From an uncultured Ectothiorhodospiraceae bacterium (GTDB taxonomy: Bacteria; Pseudomonadota; Gammaproteobacteria; UBA9214), in the NCBI GenBank assembly GCA_947258945.1, contig CAMYKJ010000045.1, positions 1 to 7,833 on the forward strand: 7,833 bases of DNA, in the 5' to 3' direction. Shown here piece by piece: positions 1 through 6,118 of this stretch (positions are counted from its first letter, which is position 1; each line of letters begins with the position of its first letter). A program made the position numbers and the translations under genes. The notes under the pieces were generated by a model. The model was not told the origin of the DNA. It saw only the letters and a list, made by a program, of their open reading frames with translations, and did not search any database.

Positions 1-795
1 ACTGCCCACCTCGATGTACCAGGGGTCGATATAGACCGCCCCCTGCCGCGCCGTCATGTTCGAACTGATCACCCAGCCGTCACGGACCGACCGCGCATTG
101 CCGGCAAGCGTGACATCCAGTGCCTCGCCGGCATAACGCCCCGATTCATCCGAAAAGCTCCTGGCCTGCACGCGTGCGTCATAGGCGACATTCTTCAGTT
201 GGGCACCCTGCCCGCGCAGCTCGAGATCCAGTTCGAGCGTCCCGTCCAGCGCCAGTGACGGTAGCTCAACGCCGGTCGCGCGCAATTCCCGCGCAATATC
301 AGCCAGCACCAGCCCGCTGCCCCTGACATCCGCCGACCAGCCGCCGTCCCGGTACACGGCCGATACGGCGATGCTGCCGCCGGCTGCGCGGATACTACGG
401 ACGCGCACGCGGACCTGCTTGTCTGTATGACGATAGTGCACGGAAAGCGGCAGCGACTGCCGGCCCAGCCTGCTGGAGTGCAGACCAAGTAAACCGCGCG
501 CGCAGTCAAACCCCGCAGCTGTCAGTTCAGCCGCTTCGCAAACAAATTGCAGGCCTTTTACGCTGCCCAGTTGCCCCGGCAGCTGCGCGGCGGCTGCCAG
601 CAGCACGGCACGCGCGCTGGATTCACCCGTCCAGTCGAGCTGCACGCTGACATCATCGAGCGACCAGCCGTCACCCGCGAGATTGCCCAGGGACAGGTGC
701 GCCGATTCAATCGCATGCGCCTGCAGGGCAAGGACCGCAGCCAGACCAAGGACCAGCAGAGATGCGCCAGCGACCCGGACACGGGAGGTGCGCAT
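1..795 (-). CDS. Secreted beta-rich protein, possibly AsmA/YdbH-like (3' end outside window)
   Basis: The minus strand stays open for 265 codons from the ATG at 795 to the window edge with no stop, so the C-terminus is missing. The first 28 residues look like a Sec signal peptide: Arg-rich start (MRTSRVR), hydrophobic core (ASLLVLGLAAVLAL) and an AHA-I cleavage site, so export to the periplasm or envelope is likely. The rest alternates short beta-type hydrophobic stretches with D/G turns (for example SLDDVSVQLDW, LDGTLELDLEL, GEALDVTLAG) and has two Cys-containing repeats (FVCEAAEL, FDCARGLL). This style recalls AsmA, YdbH and TamB-type repeating-beta-sheet envelope proteins, but I recognise no defining motif, so function is open. 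The ATG directly follows the cysM TGA (TGAATG) with no strong Shine-Dalgarno sequence, suggesting translational coupling to cysM. The frame is sure; the family call is a guess. Confidence 0.7.
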   Translation of the reverse strand, partial: MRTSRVRVAGASLLVLGLAAVLALQAHAIESAHLSLGNLAGDGWSLDDVSVQLDWTGESSARAVLLAAAAQLPGQLGSVKGLQFVCEAAELTAAGFDCARGLLGLHSSRLGRQSLPLSVHYRHTDKQVRVRVRSIRAAGGSIAVSAVYRDGGWSADVRGSGLVLADIARELRATGVELPSLALDGTLELDLELRGQGAQLKNVAYDARVQARSFSDESGRYAGEALDVTLAGNARSVRDGWVISSNMTARQGAVYIDPWYIEVGS

Positions 796-1482
796 TCAGT
801 CCGGAAAAACTCCGGTAGACAGGTAGCGGTCACCGCGGTCGCAGATAATGGCCACGATAAGCGCATCCTCGACCTGGGTGGACAGTTCCAGTGCGGCCGC
901 GACGGCCCCGCCCGAGGAAATACCGGCAAAGATCCCTTCCTGCGACGCCAGGGCCAGAGTGGTCTGTTCGGCCACCGCCTGCGTGACCTCGAGCGTCCGG
1001 TCGACGCGGGAAGCATTGTAGATCGAGGGCAGATACTCTTCCGGCCAGCGACGTATGCCCGGTATTGACGATCCCTCCGCGGGCGTCACGCCGACAATCT
1101 CGATCGCCGCAGCACCTTCCATACTGGCCTCCTTGCTGACCAGGATGATCTCGGCGCCGAACGCCTTCATCACCGCGCGCCGCTCGACGCTCATGTGTTC
1201 GGGCATGATCAACACCATGCGGTAGCCCTGCATGGCCGCGACCATGGCCAGCGCGATGCCGGTGTTGCCGCTGGTCGCCTCGATCAGGGTGTCGCCCGGG
1301 CAGATTTCCCCGCGCCGTTCCGCGTGCCGGATCATACTGAGTGCGGGACGGTCCTTGACCGAACCGGCCGGGTTGTTGCCCTCCAGCTTTACCAGCAGTG
1401 TGTTGCCGGTGTCACCGGGCAGCCGCTGGAGACGCACCAGTGGTGTATTGCCAACGGTTGTTTCAAGTGTCGGAAAATTCAT
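796..1482 (-). CDS. cysM: Cysteine synthase B (CysM) with a large internal in-frame deletion, probably inactive
   Basis: CysM is a fold-type II PLP enzyme that makes cysteine or S-sulfocysteine from O-acetylserine and sulfide or thiosulfate. This product has 228 residues against about 300 for the family. Visible marks are TVGNTPLV near residue 9, the Schiff-base lysine K43 in NNPAGSVKDR, the substrate loop TSGNTG (70-75), the CysM-typical EGSSIPGIRRWP (136-147), GISSGGAV and the C-terminal CDRGDRYLSTGVF. After MEGA (residues 121-124) the chain jumps straight to AIEIVG. Compared from memory with E. coli CysM, about 65-70 residues are absent, including the GTTGT loop that clamps the PLP phosphate and the DQFxNPxNP region. 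No stop or frameshift is present. The ATG at 1482 has GAGGT nine bases upstream; a GTG at 1512 would add ten residues not expected in the family. Sequence cannot tell a real deletion from a collapsed assembly. Confidence 0.88.
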   Translation of the reverse strand: MNFPTLETTVGNTPLVRLQRLPGDTGNTLLVKLEGNNPAGSVKDRPALSMIRHAERRGEICPGDTLIEATSGNTGIALAMVAAMQGYRMVLIMPEHMSVERRAVMKAFGAEIILVSKEASMEGAAAIEIVGVTPAEGSSIPGIRRWPEEYLPSIYNASRVDRTLEVTQAVAEQTTLALASQEGIFAGISSGGAVAAALELSTQVEDALIVAIICDRGDRYLSTGVFPD

Positions 1483-1491
1483 CCTGCTCTG

Positions 1492-1496
1492 ACCTC
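1492..1496 (-). promoter_or_regulatory. Ribosome binding site of cysM
   Basis: GAGGT on the minus strand lies nine bases before the ATG at 1482. It favours that start over the in-frame GTG at 1512, which has no comparable site. Confidence 0.5.
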
Positions 1497-1512
1497 GATA
1501 CCTGTTATCCAC

Positions 1513-1543
1513 AGTATACCCAAGAACATGAAATATCAGACAA
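1513..1543 (-). promoter_or_regulatory. Candidate sigma-70 promoter of cysM
   Basis: On the minus strand, TTGTCT (1543-1538) and TATACT (1518-1513) resemble -35 and -10 boxes. The TATACT is a good match, but the spacer is 19 bases, longer than ideal. Transcription would begin near 1506, giving a leader of about 25 bases that contains the cysM ribosome binding site. This is a pattern match only. Confidence 0.4.
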
Positions 1544-1551
1544 CCGGTATC

Positions 1552-1561
1552 GGTAATTACC
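1552..1561. promoter_or_regulatory. Perfect 10-bp palindrome upstream of the cysM promoter
   Basis: GGTAATTACC reads the same on both strands. It lies eight bases beyond the candidate cysM -35 box, a place where an activator or repressor dimer could bind. The overlapping-start hexamer ACCGGT (1543-1548) is also palindromic. No known regulator motif is recognised, and a 10-bp palindrome can occur by chance. Confidence 0.25.
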
Positions 1562-1626
1562 TACAACCCGCCTATGGCCATCACGCACACATTCACCTAC
1601 GATTGACTGCCAGTGCAATTGAGGTG

Positions 1627-1645
1627 TCATGAATCCCGATCATGA
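1627..1645. promoter_or_regulatory. Paired TCATGA half-sites upstream of the 1666 gene
   Basis: TCATGA occurs at 1627-1632 and again at 1640-1645, separated by seven bases. Because each hexamer is itself palindromic, the pair is both a direct and an inverted repeat. It ends about 20 bases before the ATG at 1666, where an operator could act on that gene. No regulator is identified and chance is possible. Confidence 0.2.
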
Positions 1646-1665
1646 GCATGGGTCTGTAGCGTGCG

Positions 1666-2090
1666 ATGAAAAAAACCTACGCGTGGATACTGGCGCCGGT
1701 CATCGCGGCGACTGTCGCCTGGCTGCTGCTGGGCGATAACGAGGAACAAAAAGTTCTCGATCGGCTGGAGCAGATCCGCTCCCTGGCCGAGGTCCGGGAC
1801 CAGGAGAATCCGCTCACCCGGCTCGGCAGGGCAAAACAGCTCGGCACCCTGTTCAGCGCACAAACGCGCTATGACCTGACCACAGTCTGCTGGCGCCAGA
1901 CGTACAGATCGATGGAGATCGCGCCACGGTCAACATTACGGGTACGGCCCTGGGCGCCACGCACGGCGGTGAGGGTCAGTTCATGGACGTCCACAGGATC
2001 GAGATCGAACTGGTCAAGGCAGACGGTGACTGGCTGGTGAGCGGCGGACGCCACATTCGGGATGAACGTGCCGCCTTCAGCGACGAGTAG
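1666..2090 (+). pseudogene. Small membrane-anchored protein, possibly NTF2-like, with broken reading frame
   Basis: The first part, from the ATG at 1666, encodes a Lys-rich start (MKKTYAW), one membrane segment at about residues 6-23 and a charged helix (EEQKVLDRLEQIRSLAEV) followed by GRAKQLGTLFSAQTRYDLT. Past about 1880 this frame turns into Arg/Ser/Trp-rich low-quality sequence ending near 2040. The frame one base earlier is open from 1875 to a TAG at 2088-2090 and reads like a sensible protein: LLAPDVQIDGDRATVNITG, then FMDVHRIEIELVKADGDWLVSGG and HIRDERAAFSDE. The two halves look like one gene disrupted between 1875 and about 1902. A single missing base would join them, but a longer loss is also possible, since an NTF2-type fold would normally have another helix between the halves. 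The topology suggests an inner-membrane anchor with a periplasmic alpha/beta domain. The fold call is inference; the frame break is seen directly. The ribosome binding site is weak. Confidence 0.6.
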
Positions 2091-2131
2091 TACCGTTGCC
2101 GTTGTATTCATCACACTGAAGCCCGGGAGCT

Positions 2132-2137
2132 GGAGGT
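2132..2137 (+). promoter_or_regulatory. Strong ribosome binding site of the Hpt gene
   Basis: GGAGGT ends six bases before the ATG at 2144, a near-ideal Shine-Dalgarno site. It fixes the start of the Hpt-domain gene and supports that gene being translated in its own right. Confidence 0.6.
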
Positions 2138-2143
2138 GGAAGG

Positions 2144-2563
2144 ATGTTAAACAGGCTCGGCAAGCGCATCCGGGAAATGCTTGACTGGCGCCCCGGTATA
2201 CGAGCCGGGGACTCGCAGACCCTGACCGGCGCACCTGTCAGGCATGCAGATGAGCAGCAGCTGGACGCAATCAGCCGCAAGTTCTCCCGGGAAGTGTTCG
2301 CGCAGTTGCTGATCGAACTGCCGGCCCAGCGTCATGTCATGCACGAGGCCTATGCGGCGGGCAATCACGGTCGCCTGCGTAACTGTGTACACCAGGTACT
2401 GGGTGCCGCCGCCTACTGTGATGCACCCGAACTGGAGGACGGACTGCGCGAATTGCAACTGGCCCTGAAGACGCAGGGCCCACAAACCATCGATCGCCAC
2501 TTCTGGCATGCCATCAGGGTAATTGACAGCACGCTGGGCAGCTGCGGTTATCGCGGGCCGTGA
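2144..2563 (+). CDS. Stand-alone Hpt (histidine phosphotransfer) domain protein, BarA/GacS-like
   Basis: This 139-residue protein has a polar N-terminal stretch (about 1-35) and then a mostly helical domain. The segment around residues 81-110 ([20 protein letters not shown] then LRELQLALK) matches the phospho-acceptor helix of BarA/GacS Hpt domains, in which a His is followed by LxGxxxYxGxP. H83 is the likely phosphorylated residue. Leu replaces the usual Lys or His three positions after it. The preceding helix ([20 protein letters not shown]) fits the first Hpt helix. No kinase or receiver domain is encoded nearby, so it would relay phosphate between partners encoded elsewhere, or be the remnant of a hybrid kinase. 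It follows the broken 1666 gene after 53 bases on the same strand and ends convergently with pdxJ, overlapping its 3' end by 16 bases. The domain call is fairly firm; the pathway is unknown. Confidence 0.75.
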   Translation: MLNRLGKRIREMLDWRPGIRAGDSQTLTGAPVRHADEQQLDAISRKFSREVFAQLLIELPAQRHVMHEAYAAGNHGRLRNCVHQVLGAAAYCDAPELEDGLRELQLALKTQGPQTIDRHFWHAIRVIDSTLGSCGYRGP

Positions 2564-3279
2564 CGTGCCAGCAGCATCAGCCGCTTCATTTCGCGGACCG
2601 CATCGGCCAGTCCGGTAGACAGGGCCCGCGCAATAATCGCATGGCCGATGTTCAGCTCCAGGATATTCGGGATCGTGGCGATTGCGCCTACATTGTGATA
2701 ATTGAGTCCGTGTCCGGCATGCACCCTGAGGCCTGCCGCCACACCCAGCCGGACCGCCTCGACAATACGCGCCAGTTCGTCCGCCTGCGCCGCAGGGGTC
2801 GCCGCGTCGGCAAAGTGCCCGGTATGGATCTCGATACAGGGCGCGCCACACTCGGCTGACGCCGCCACTTGCTGCGGGTCTGCATCGATAAACAGCGACA
2901 CACGCACCCCGGCCCGGGCAAGACGGTCACAGGCATCCTGTATCCGGGACCGCTGACCGGCCACATCCAGCCCGCCTTCCGTGGTGAGCTCCTCGCGTCG
3001 CTCCGGTACCAGGCAACAGTCCTGCGGACCGGTCTGCTCGGCAAAGGCAAGCATCTCTTCCGTCACCGCCATTTCGAGATTCATGCGCGTCTGCAGGATA
3101 TCCTTCAACAGGATGACGTCGCGTTCCTGGATGTGCCGGCGGTCTTCGCGCAGGTGCAGCGTGACGCTGTCCGCACCGGCCTGTTCCGCTTCGATGGCCG
3201 CCTGCACGGGATCGGGATAACGCGTCCCGCGCGCCTGTCTCAGGGTTGCAACATGGTCGATATTCACACCGAGTAACAT
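2548..3279 (-). CDS. pdxJ: Pyridoxine 5'-phosphate synthase PdxJ
   Basis: PdxJ is the cytoplasmic TIM-barrel enzyme that condenses 1-deoxy-D-xylulose 5-phosphate with 3-amino-2-oxopropyl phosphate, the last ring-forming step of the DXP-dependent vitamin B6 route. The 243-residue length equals that of the E. coli enzyme. Conserved blocks are [19 protein letters not shown] (6-24), [10 protein letters not shown] (41-50, phosphate and catalytic residues), [12 protein letters not shown] (65-76, with E69), [12 protein letters not shown] (99-110), [10 protein letters not shown] (150-159), AGHGLNYHN (188-196, with H190) and [12 protein letters not shown]. The ATG directly follows the recO TAA (TAAATG), and GGTGGA within the recO end serves as ribosome binding site, so the two are probably translationally coupled. 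acpS, which follows pdxJ in many gammaproteobacteria, is absent. The stop overlaps the convergent Hpt gene. Confidence 0.97.
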   Translation of the reverse strand: MLLGVNIDHVATLRQARGTRYPDPVQAAIEAEQAGADSVTLHLREDRRHIQERDVILLKDILQTRMNLEMAVTEEMLAFAEQTGPQDCCLVPERREELTTEGGLDVAGQRSRIQDACDRLARAGVRVSLFIDADPQQVAASAECGAPCIEIHTGHFADAATPAAQADELARIVEAVRLGVAAGLRVHAGHGLNYHNVGAIATIPNILELNIGHAIIARALSTGLADAVREMKRLMLLARHGPR

Positions 3280-4059
3280 TTATCCACCCGTTTCCATGCC
3301 GGTCTCGCGAGTGGCATCCGCCGGCGAACGTCGCATGGGGGTCATCGACGCCAGTTGCTTCAGCACCGCGCGCGTTTTCAGGGGACGTGCACCCAGATAA
3401 AGCGACAGTGCAGCGCGCGTCAGCCGGCGAGCCTCGCGGCATGCCCGGCGCCCGTCAAGGCACTCGTCCGCCAGGGCCAGCAGGCTGGCACCCTGCAGGT
3501 AGATGCCCTCGCCACCGGGCTGCCGGCAGCGCACAGGGCCCTGTTCAAGCCGGTATTCGTATACGGCGGACGCATCGACGGCCGCACCGGAATCGAACTC
3601 GCGGTCCAGCAGCAGGCCATAGCCCAGTTCCTGCAGCAGGTGCTTCTCGAAATAGCGCAGTGCCTGCTCCTCCGCCGCTCCGTCGAGGCCCTCGATAGCC
3701 CGCTCATAGGCAGAGAACAGCGCCGGGTGCGGATCATGTCGCGTCAGCAGGCGCAGCAACAGTTCGTTCAGGTAGCTCACACACAGCACCTTGCGGCCGT
3801 CTCCGGTGACCGGCAGCGCACGGGCCTCGGCACCGGTCAGGGTGCCGAGGTCGCCGCGCAGGGTCCAGGACAGCAGCAGGGGCCGGAGCAGTTGCAACTC
3901 GCCGTAGCGGCGCGATTTCGGCGAACGCGCACCCCGCGCGACCAGTCCCACGCGCCCGTATGCAGGACTGAATACCTCGACCAGCAGACTCGAGTCCCGG
4001 TACGGATAACGGTGCAGCACCCAGGCGGGTTCCAGCGACACGCGTTCAACTGCGCCCAT
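3280..4059 (-). CDS. recO: DNA repair protein RecO
   Basis: RecO works with RecR (and RecF) to load RecA onto SSB-coated single-stranded DNA and can anneal complementary strands. The 259-residue product is slightly longer than E. coli RecO (about 242). The N-terminal OB-fold is recognisable in EPAWVLHRYPYRDSSLLVEV and YGRVGLVARGARSPKSR, followed by LQLLRPLLLSWTLRGDLGTLT. The helical C-terminal part contains SYLNELLLRLLTRHDPHPALF, YFEKHLLQELGYGLLLD and a basic C-terminal region (GARPLKTRAVLKQL). The ATG at 4059 lies ten bases after GGAGGG and puts the OB-fold at the usual distance from the N-terminus. The gap to era is 86 bases, the largest in the cluster, and the stop touches the pdxJ start. 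The tail after LKQLAS (Met-, Arg- and Thr-rich, about 20 residues) looks unconserved. Confidence 0.95.
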   Translation of the reverse strand: MGAVERVSLEPAWVLHRYPYRDSSLLVEVFSPAYGRVGLVARGARSPKSRRYGELQLLRPLLLSWTLRGDLGTLTGAEARALPVTGDGRKVLCVSYLNELLLRLLTRHDPHPALFSAYERAIEGLDGAAEEQALRYFEKHLLQELGYGLLLDREFDSGAAVDASAVYEYRLEQGPVRCRQPGGEGIYLQGASLLALADECLDGRRACREARRLTRAALSLYLGARPLKTRAVLKQLASMTPMRRSPADATRETGMETGG

Positions 4060-4145
4060 CGATGTTCAGCCCTCCAGGAACCTGATTCATATTCATCACT
4101 TTACCGGAAAAGGACTCGACGTGCCCCGGCGGGTGACGGACCGGC

Positions 4146-5045
4146 CTATTCAGTGTCGGTGTAACCAAGGCTGCGCAGTGCCCGCTCGTCGTCCGCCCAG
4201 CCCGCTTTCACCTTGACCCACAACTTCAGGTTCACCTTGCTGCCAAGCATCGCCTCGATATCCCGGCGCGCCTGTTGCCCGACCTCCTTGAGCAGCCGCC
4301 CCTGCCTGCCGATGACGATCGACTTCTGGCTGGCGCGTTCCACCCAGATCAATGCATGGATATGGACAATGCCGGGTTCGCGCACGAATGACTCGATTTC
4401 GACGGTCAACCCGTAGGGCAATTCCCGCGTGAGCTTTCGAAACAGTTTCTCGCGGACCAGTTCGGCGACCAGAAAGCGCTCCGACCGGTCGGTGATCTGG
4501 TCTTCCGGGAAATAGGGGGCCGAGACCGGCAACAGCGACTCGATACAGGCCTCCAGCTCCGGGACATTGTCGCCGCGCGCGGCCGAGATCGGAATAATCT
4601 CCGCAAACTCGCGTTTGCCGGACAGCGCCTGCAGACCCGGCAACAGCACTGCCCGGCTTTTCAGCAGGTCCACCTTGTTCACGGCCAGGATCACCGGGCA
4701 TTTCACCGCAGCCAGTTTCTTCAGGACCAGGTCGTCATCCGCAGTCCAGTCCAGGCCGTCTACCAGGAAGACGACGACATCGACGTCCATCAGAACACTG
4801 CTGGCAGTCCGGTTCATGTGCCGGTTCATGGCCCGCCCGCTGAACACGTGCATACCCGGCGTATCCACGTAGATCAGCTGTGCCGTTTCATGCGTCTTTA
4901 TGCCCAGCACACGGTGGCGCGTCGTCTGCGGGCGCCTGGAAGTGATGCTGATTTTCTGCCCGAGTATGCGGTTCAGCAGCGTCGACTTGCCCGTATTCGG
5001 GCGGCCAACGAGGGCAATGTAGCCACAGCGGAATTCTTCCGGCAC
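4146..5045 (-). CDS. era: GTPase Era, 30S subunit maturation
   Basis: Era binds the 3' end of 16S rRNA and couples GTP hydrolysis to late 30S assembly. Assuming the GTG start at 5045, the protein has 299 residues, the normal family length. The GTPase motifs are G1 GRPNTGKS (14-21), G2 ITSRRPQTTRH (34-44), G3 DTPG (61-64), G4 NKVD (123-126) and G5 ISA (153-155). The C-terminal KH domain carries IGRQG (245-249) and ends in the Era-typical WVKVKAGWADDERALRSLGY. In G1, Thr stands where most bacterial Era proteins have Val, a mild variant. The frame is open further upstream with an ATG at 5138, but that would overlap rnc by 89 bases and add unconserved sequence. The GTG lies just four bases after the rnc stop (TGAacccGTG) and places the G1 motif correctly, so I prefer it. 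Confidence 0.96.
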   Translation of the reverse strand: MPEEFRCGYIALVGRPNTGKSTLLNRILGQKISITSRRPQTTRHRVLGIKTHETAQLIYVDTPGMHVFSGRAMNRHMNRTASSVLMDVDVVVFLVDGLDWTADDDLVLKKLAAVKCPVILAVNKVDLLKSRAVLLPGLQALSGKREFAEIIPISAARGDNVPELEACIESLLPVSAPYFPEDQITDRSERFLVAELVREKLFRKLTRELPYGLTVEIESFVREPGIVHIHALIWVERASQKSIVIGRQGRLLKEVGQQARRDIEAMLGSKVNLKLWVKVKAGWADDERALRSLGYTDTE

Positions 5046-5049
5046 GGGT

Positions 5050-5724
5050 TCAACCGGCCTCGAGTTGCCGGAGCATTTTACTGGCGGCTTCCTGCTCGGC
5101 GTGCCGCCGGCTGGCGCCCTCGCCGCGGCATGGTTCATGCCCCTCGACTGAACAGACCACCTCGAAATACCGGGCGTGCGCCTTCCCGCTAATGTCCAGC
5201 AGCGTGTAGTCCGGCAACTCGAGATGACGCGCCTGGAGATATTCCTGCAGTCGTGTCTTGGCATCCTTCAGCACCATCTCGTCGGACAGGCCGGCCAGCT
5301 TGTCCGCATAGAGACGCAGGATGCACTGGCGGGACTGCGTAAAGTCGCTGTCGAGGTAGATGGCGCCGAAGATGGCTTCGAGGGCGTCCGAGAGAATGGA
5401 CTCCCGTCGATGGCCACCGCTCTTGCGTTCTCCTGGCCCGAGTTGCAGGAAATCGCCGATACCCAGCTGTTTGCCGATCTCGGCCAGCGTTTCCCGGCGC
5501 ACCAGGCTGGAGCGCAGACGGCTCAGCCGCCCTTCCGCTACATGCGGAAAATTGTGAAACAGCTCGTCGGCAATGACGCAGCCAAGAACGGCATCGCCCA
5601 GAAATTCGAGCCGTTCATTGTTATTGTTGCCGGCACTGCGATGCGTCAGCGCCCTGTGCAGCAGTTCCGGTTCGGAAAACGTGTAACCCAGTTCCACTTC
5701 GAGCCGGGCCGTTCTCTGTATCAA
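5050..5724 (-). CDS. rnc: Ribonuclease III
   Basis: RNase III is the double-strand-specific endonuclease that processes the rRNA precursor and many mRNAs. The 224-residue product matches E. coli length (226). The catalytic domain carries the signature NERLEFLGDAVL (36-47) with acidic residues E40 and D44, and the second metal-binding pair D113 and E116 in SDALEAIFGAIYLD. The double-stranded RNA-binding domain spans about 154-220, from DAKTRLQEYLQ through HARYFEVVCSVEG to the basic helix SRRHAEQEAASKML. The start is a TTG at 5724, whose last two bases are the first two of the TGA of the upstream DUF4845 gene. GGTGA lies upstream at suitable distance, and no in-frame ATG gives a better N-terminus. 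E. coli RNase III cleaves its own leader; the leader here lies outside the window. Confidence 0.97.
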   Translation of the reverse strand: MIQRTARLEVELGYTFSEPELLHRALTHRSAGNNNNERLEFLGDAVLGCVIADELFHNFPHVAEGRLSRLRSSLVRRETLAEIGKQLGIGDFLQLGPGERKSGGHRRESILSDALEAIFGAIYLDSDFTQSRQCILRLYADKLAGLSDEMVLKDAKTRLQEYLQARHLELPDYTLLDISGKAHARYFEVVCSVEGHEPCRGEGASRRHAEQEAASKMLRQLEAG

Positions 5725-6089
5725 TATTTTTTCACCGTTATCTGTTTCTCGAAGTCCATGACGACATAGACATTGCCAAAGACGTGCTCGGTATGTTCAT
5801 AGGCGGCAGTCACAGTGAAAGTGCTACCGACCGGTTTGATGATCACATCAGCCGGCGTGATCGTATCAATGAAACTGATATCAAAACGACGCTCCAGCAG
5901 CTTCCTGATTTCGCGGGGCGAACTGAAACCCGATTCCGCCTCGAGGCCCTCCAGCGTCGAAACGACCTTGTAGTAATCCAGATAGGCCGGCACCATCCGT
6001 AACGCCAGCAGCACGAAAAAACCGATTATTACCAGGACAAGCAGCCACCCGATAGCCGTCATACCGCGCTGGTGAGTTCTTGAATGCAT
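5721..6089 (-). CDS. DUF4845 family membrane-anchored protein
   Basis: This 122-residue protein belongs to the DUF4845 family, which is typically encoded between lepB and rnc in beta- and gammaproteobacteria; its function is not established. It starts with a short basic segment (HSRTHQRGMTAIGW), has one membrane helix (about residues 14-32, LLVLVIIGFFVLLALRMVP) and continues with YLDYYKVVSTLEGL, a charged region (SSPREIRKLLERRFDI) and beta-type sequence ending VYVVMDFEKQITVKKY. The Gly-Met-Thr stretch before the helix looks loosely like a type IV pilin N-terminus, but the pilin cleavage pattern is not convincing. AGGAGA lies seven bases before the ATG. It follows lepB by 29 bases and its stop overlaps the rnc TTG start, so it is surely part of the operon. 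Confidence 0.9.
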   Translation of the reverse strand: MHSRTHQRGMTAIGWLLVLVIIGFFVLLALRMVPAYLDYYKVVSTLEGLEAESGFSSPREIRKLLERRFDISFIDTITPADVIIKPVGSTFTVTAAYEHTEHVFGNVYVVMDFEKQITVKKY

Positions 6090-6118
6090 CTGTTATCTCC
6101 TGTTTCCCCAAGATTGAT

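Noticed and set aside
547..1068. Plus-strand open frame of 173 codons opposite cysM and the left-edge gene
   Set aside because: It is antisense to clearly conserved CysM sequence and to a signal-peptide protein, and its Arg/Gly/Gln-rich composition is typical of GC-rich shadow frames.
1629..1739. Short plus-strand open frame of about 36 codons starting at ATG 1629, after GAGGTG
   Set aside because: It overlaps the 1666 gene in another frame and its product has no recognisable features, while the 1666 frame has a clear membrane segment.
1870..1905. Programmed ribosomal frameshift in the 1666 gene
   Set aside because: No slippery heptamer or obvious downstream stem is seen near the switch point; mutation or sequence error is simpler.
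2147..2851. Minus-strand open frame of 234 codons overlapping pdxJ and the Hpt gene
   Set aside because: It lies out of frame within pdxJ and antisense to the Hpt gene, both recognised; its product is Arg/Gly/Cys-rich with no known motif.
4060..4145. Possible terminator or small gene in the era-recO gap
   Set aside because: A short GC stem (CCC-GGG) and a later TTTT are present but not arranged as a convincing intrinsic terminator, and the only open frame is 16 codons overlapping recO.
3355..4164. Plus-strand open frame of 269 codons opposite recO
   Set aside because: It is antisense to recO over nearly its whole length and Gln/Arg-rich; high GC content explains its length.
5046..5264. N-terminal extension of Era, giving 372 residues
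   Set aside because: It overlaps the rnc double-stranded RNA-binding domain and adds Arg/Ser/Pro-rich sequence not found in Era; the GTG at 5045 gives the normal length.
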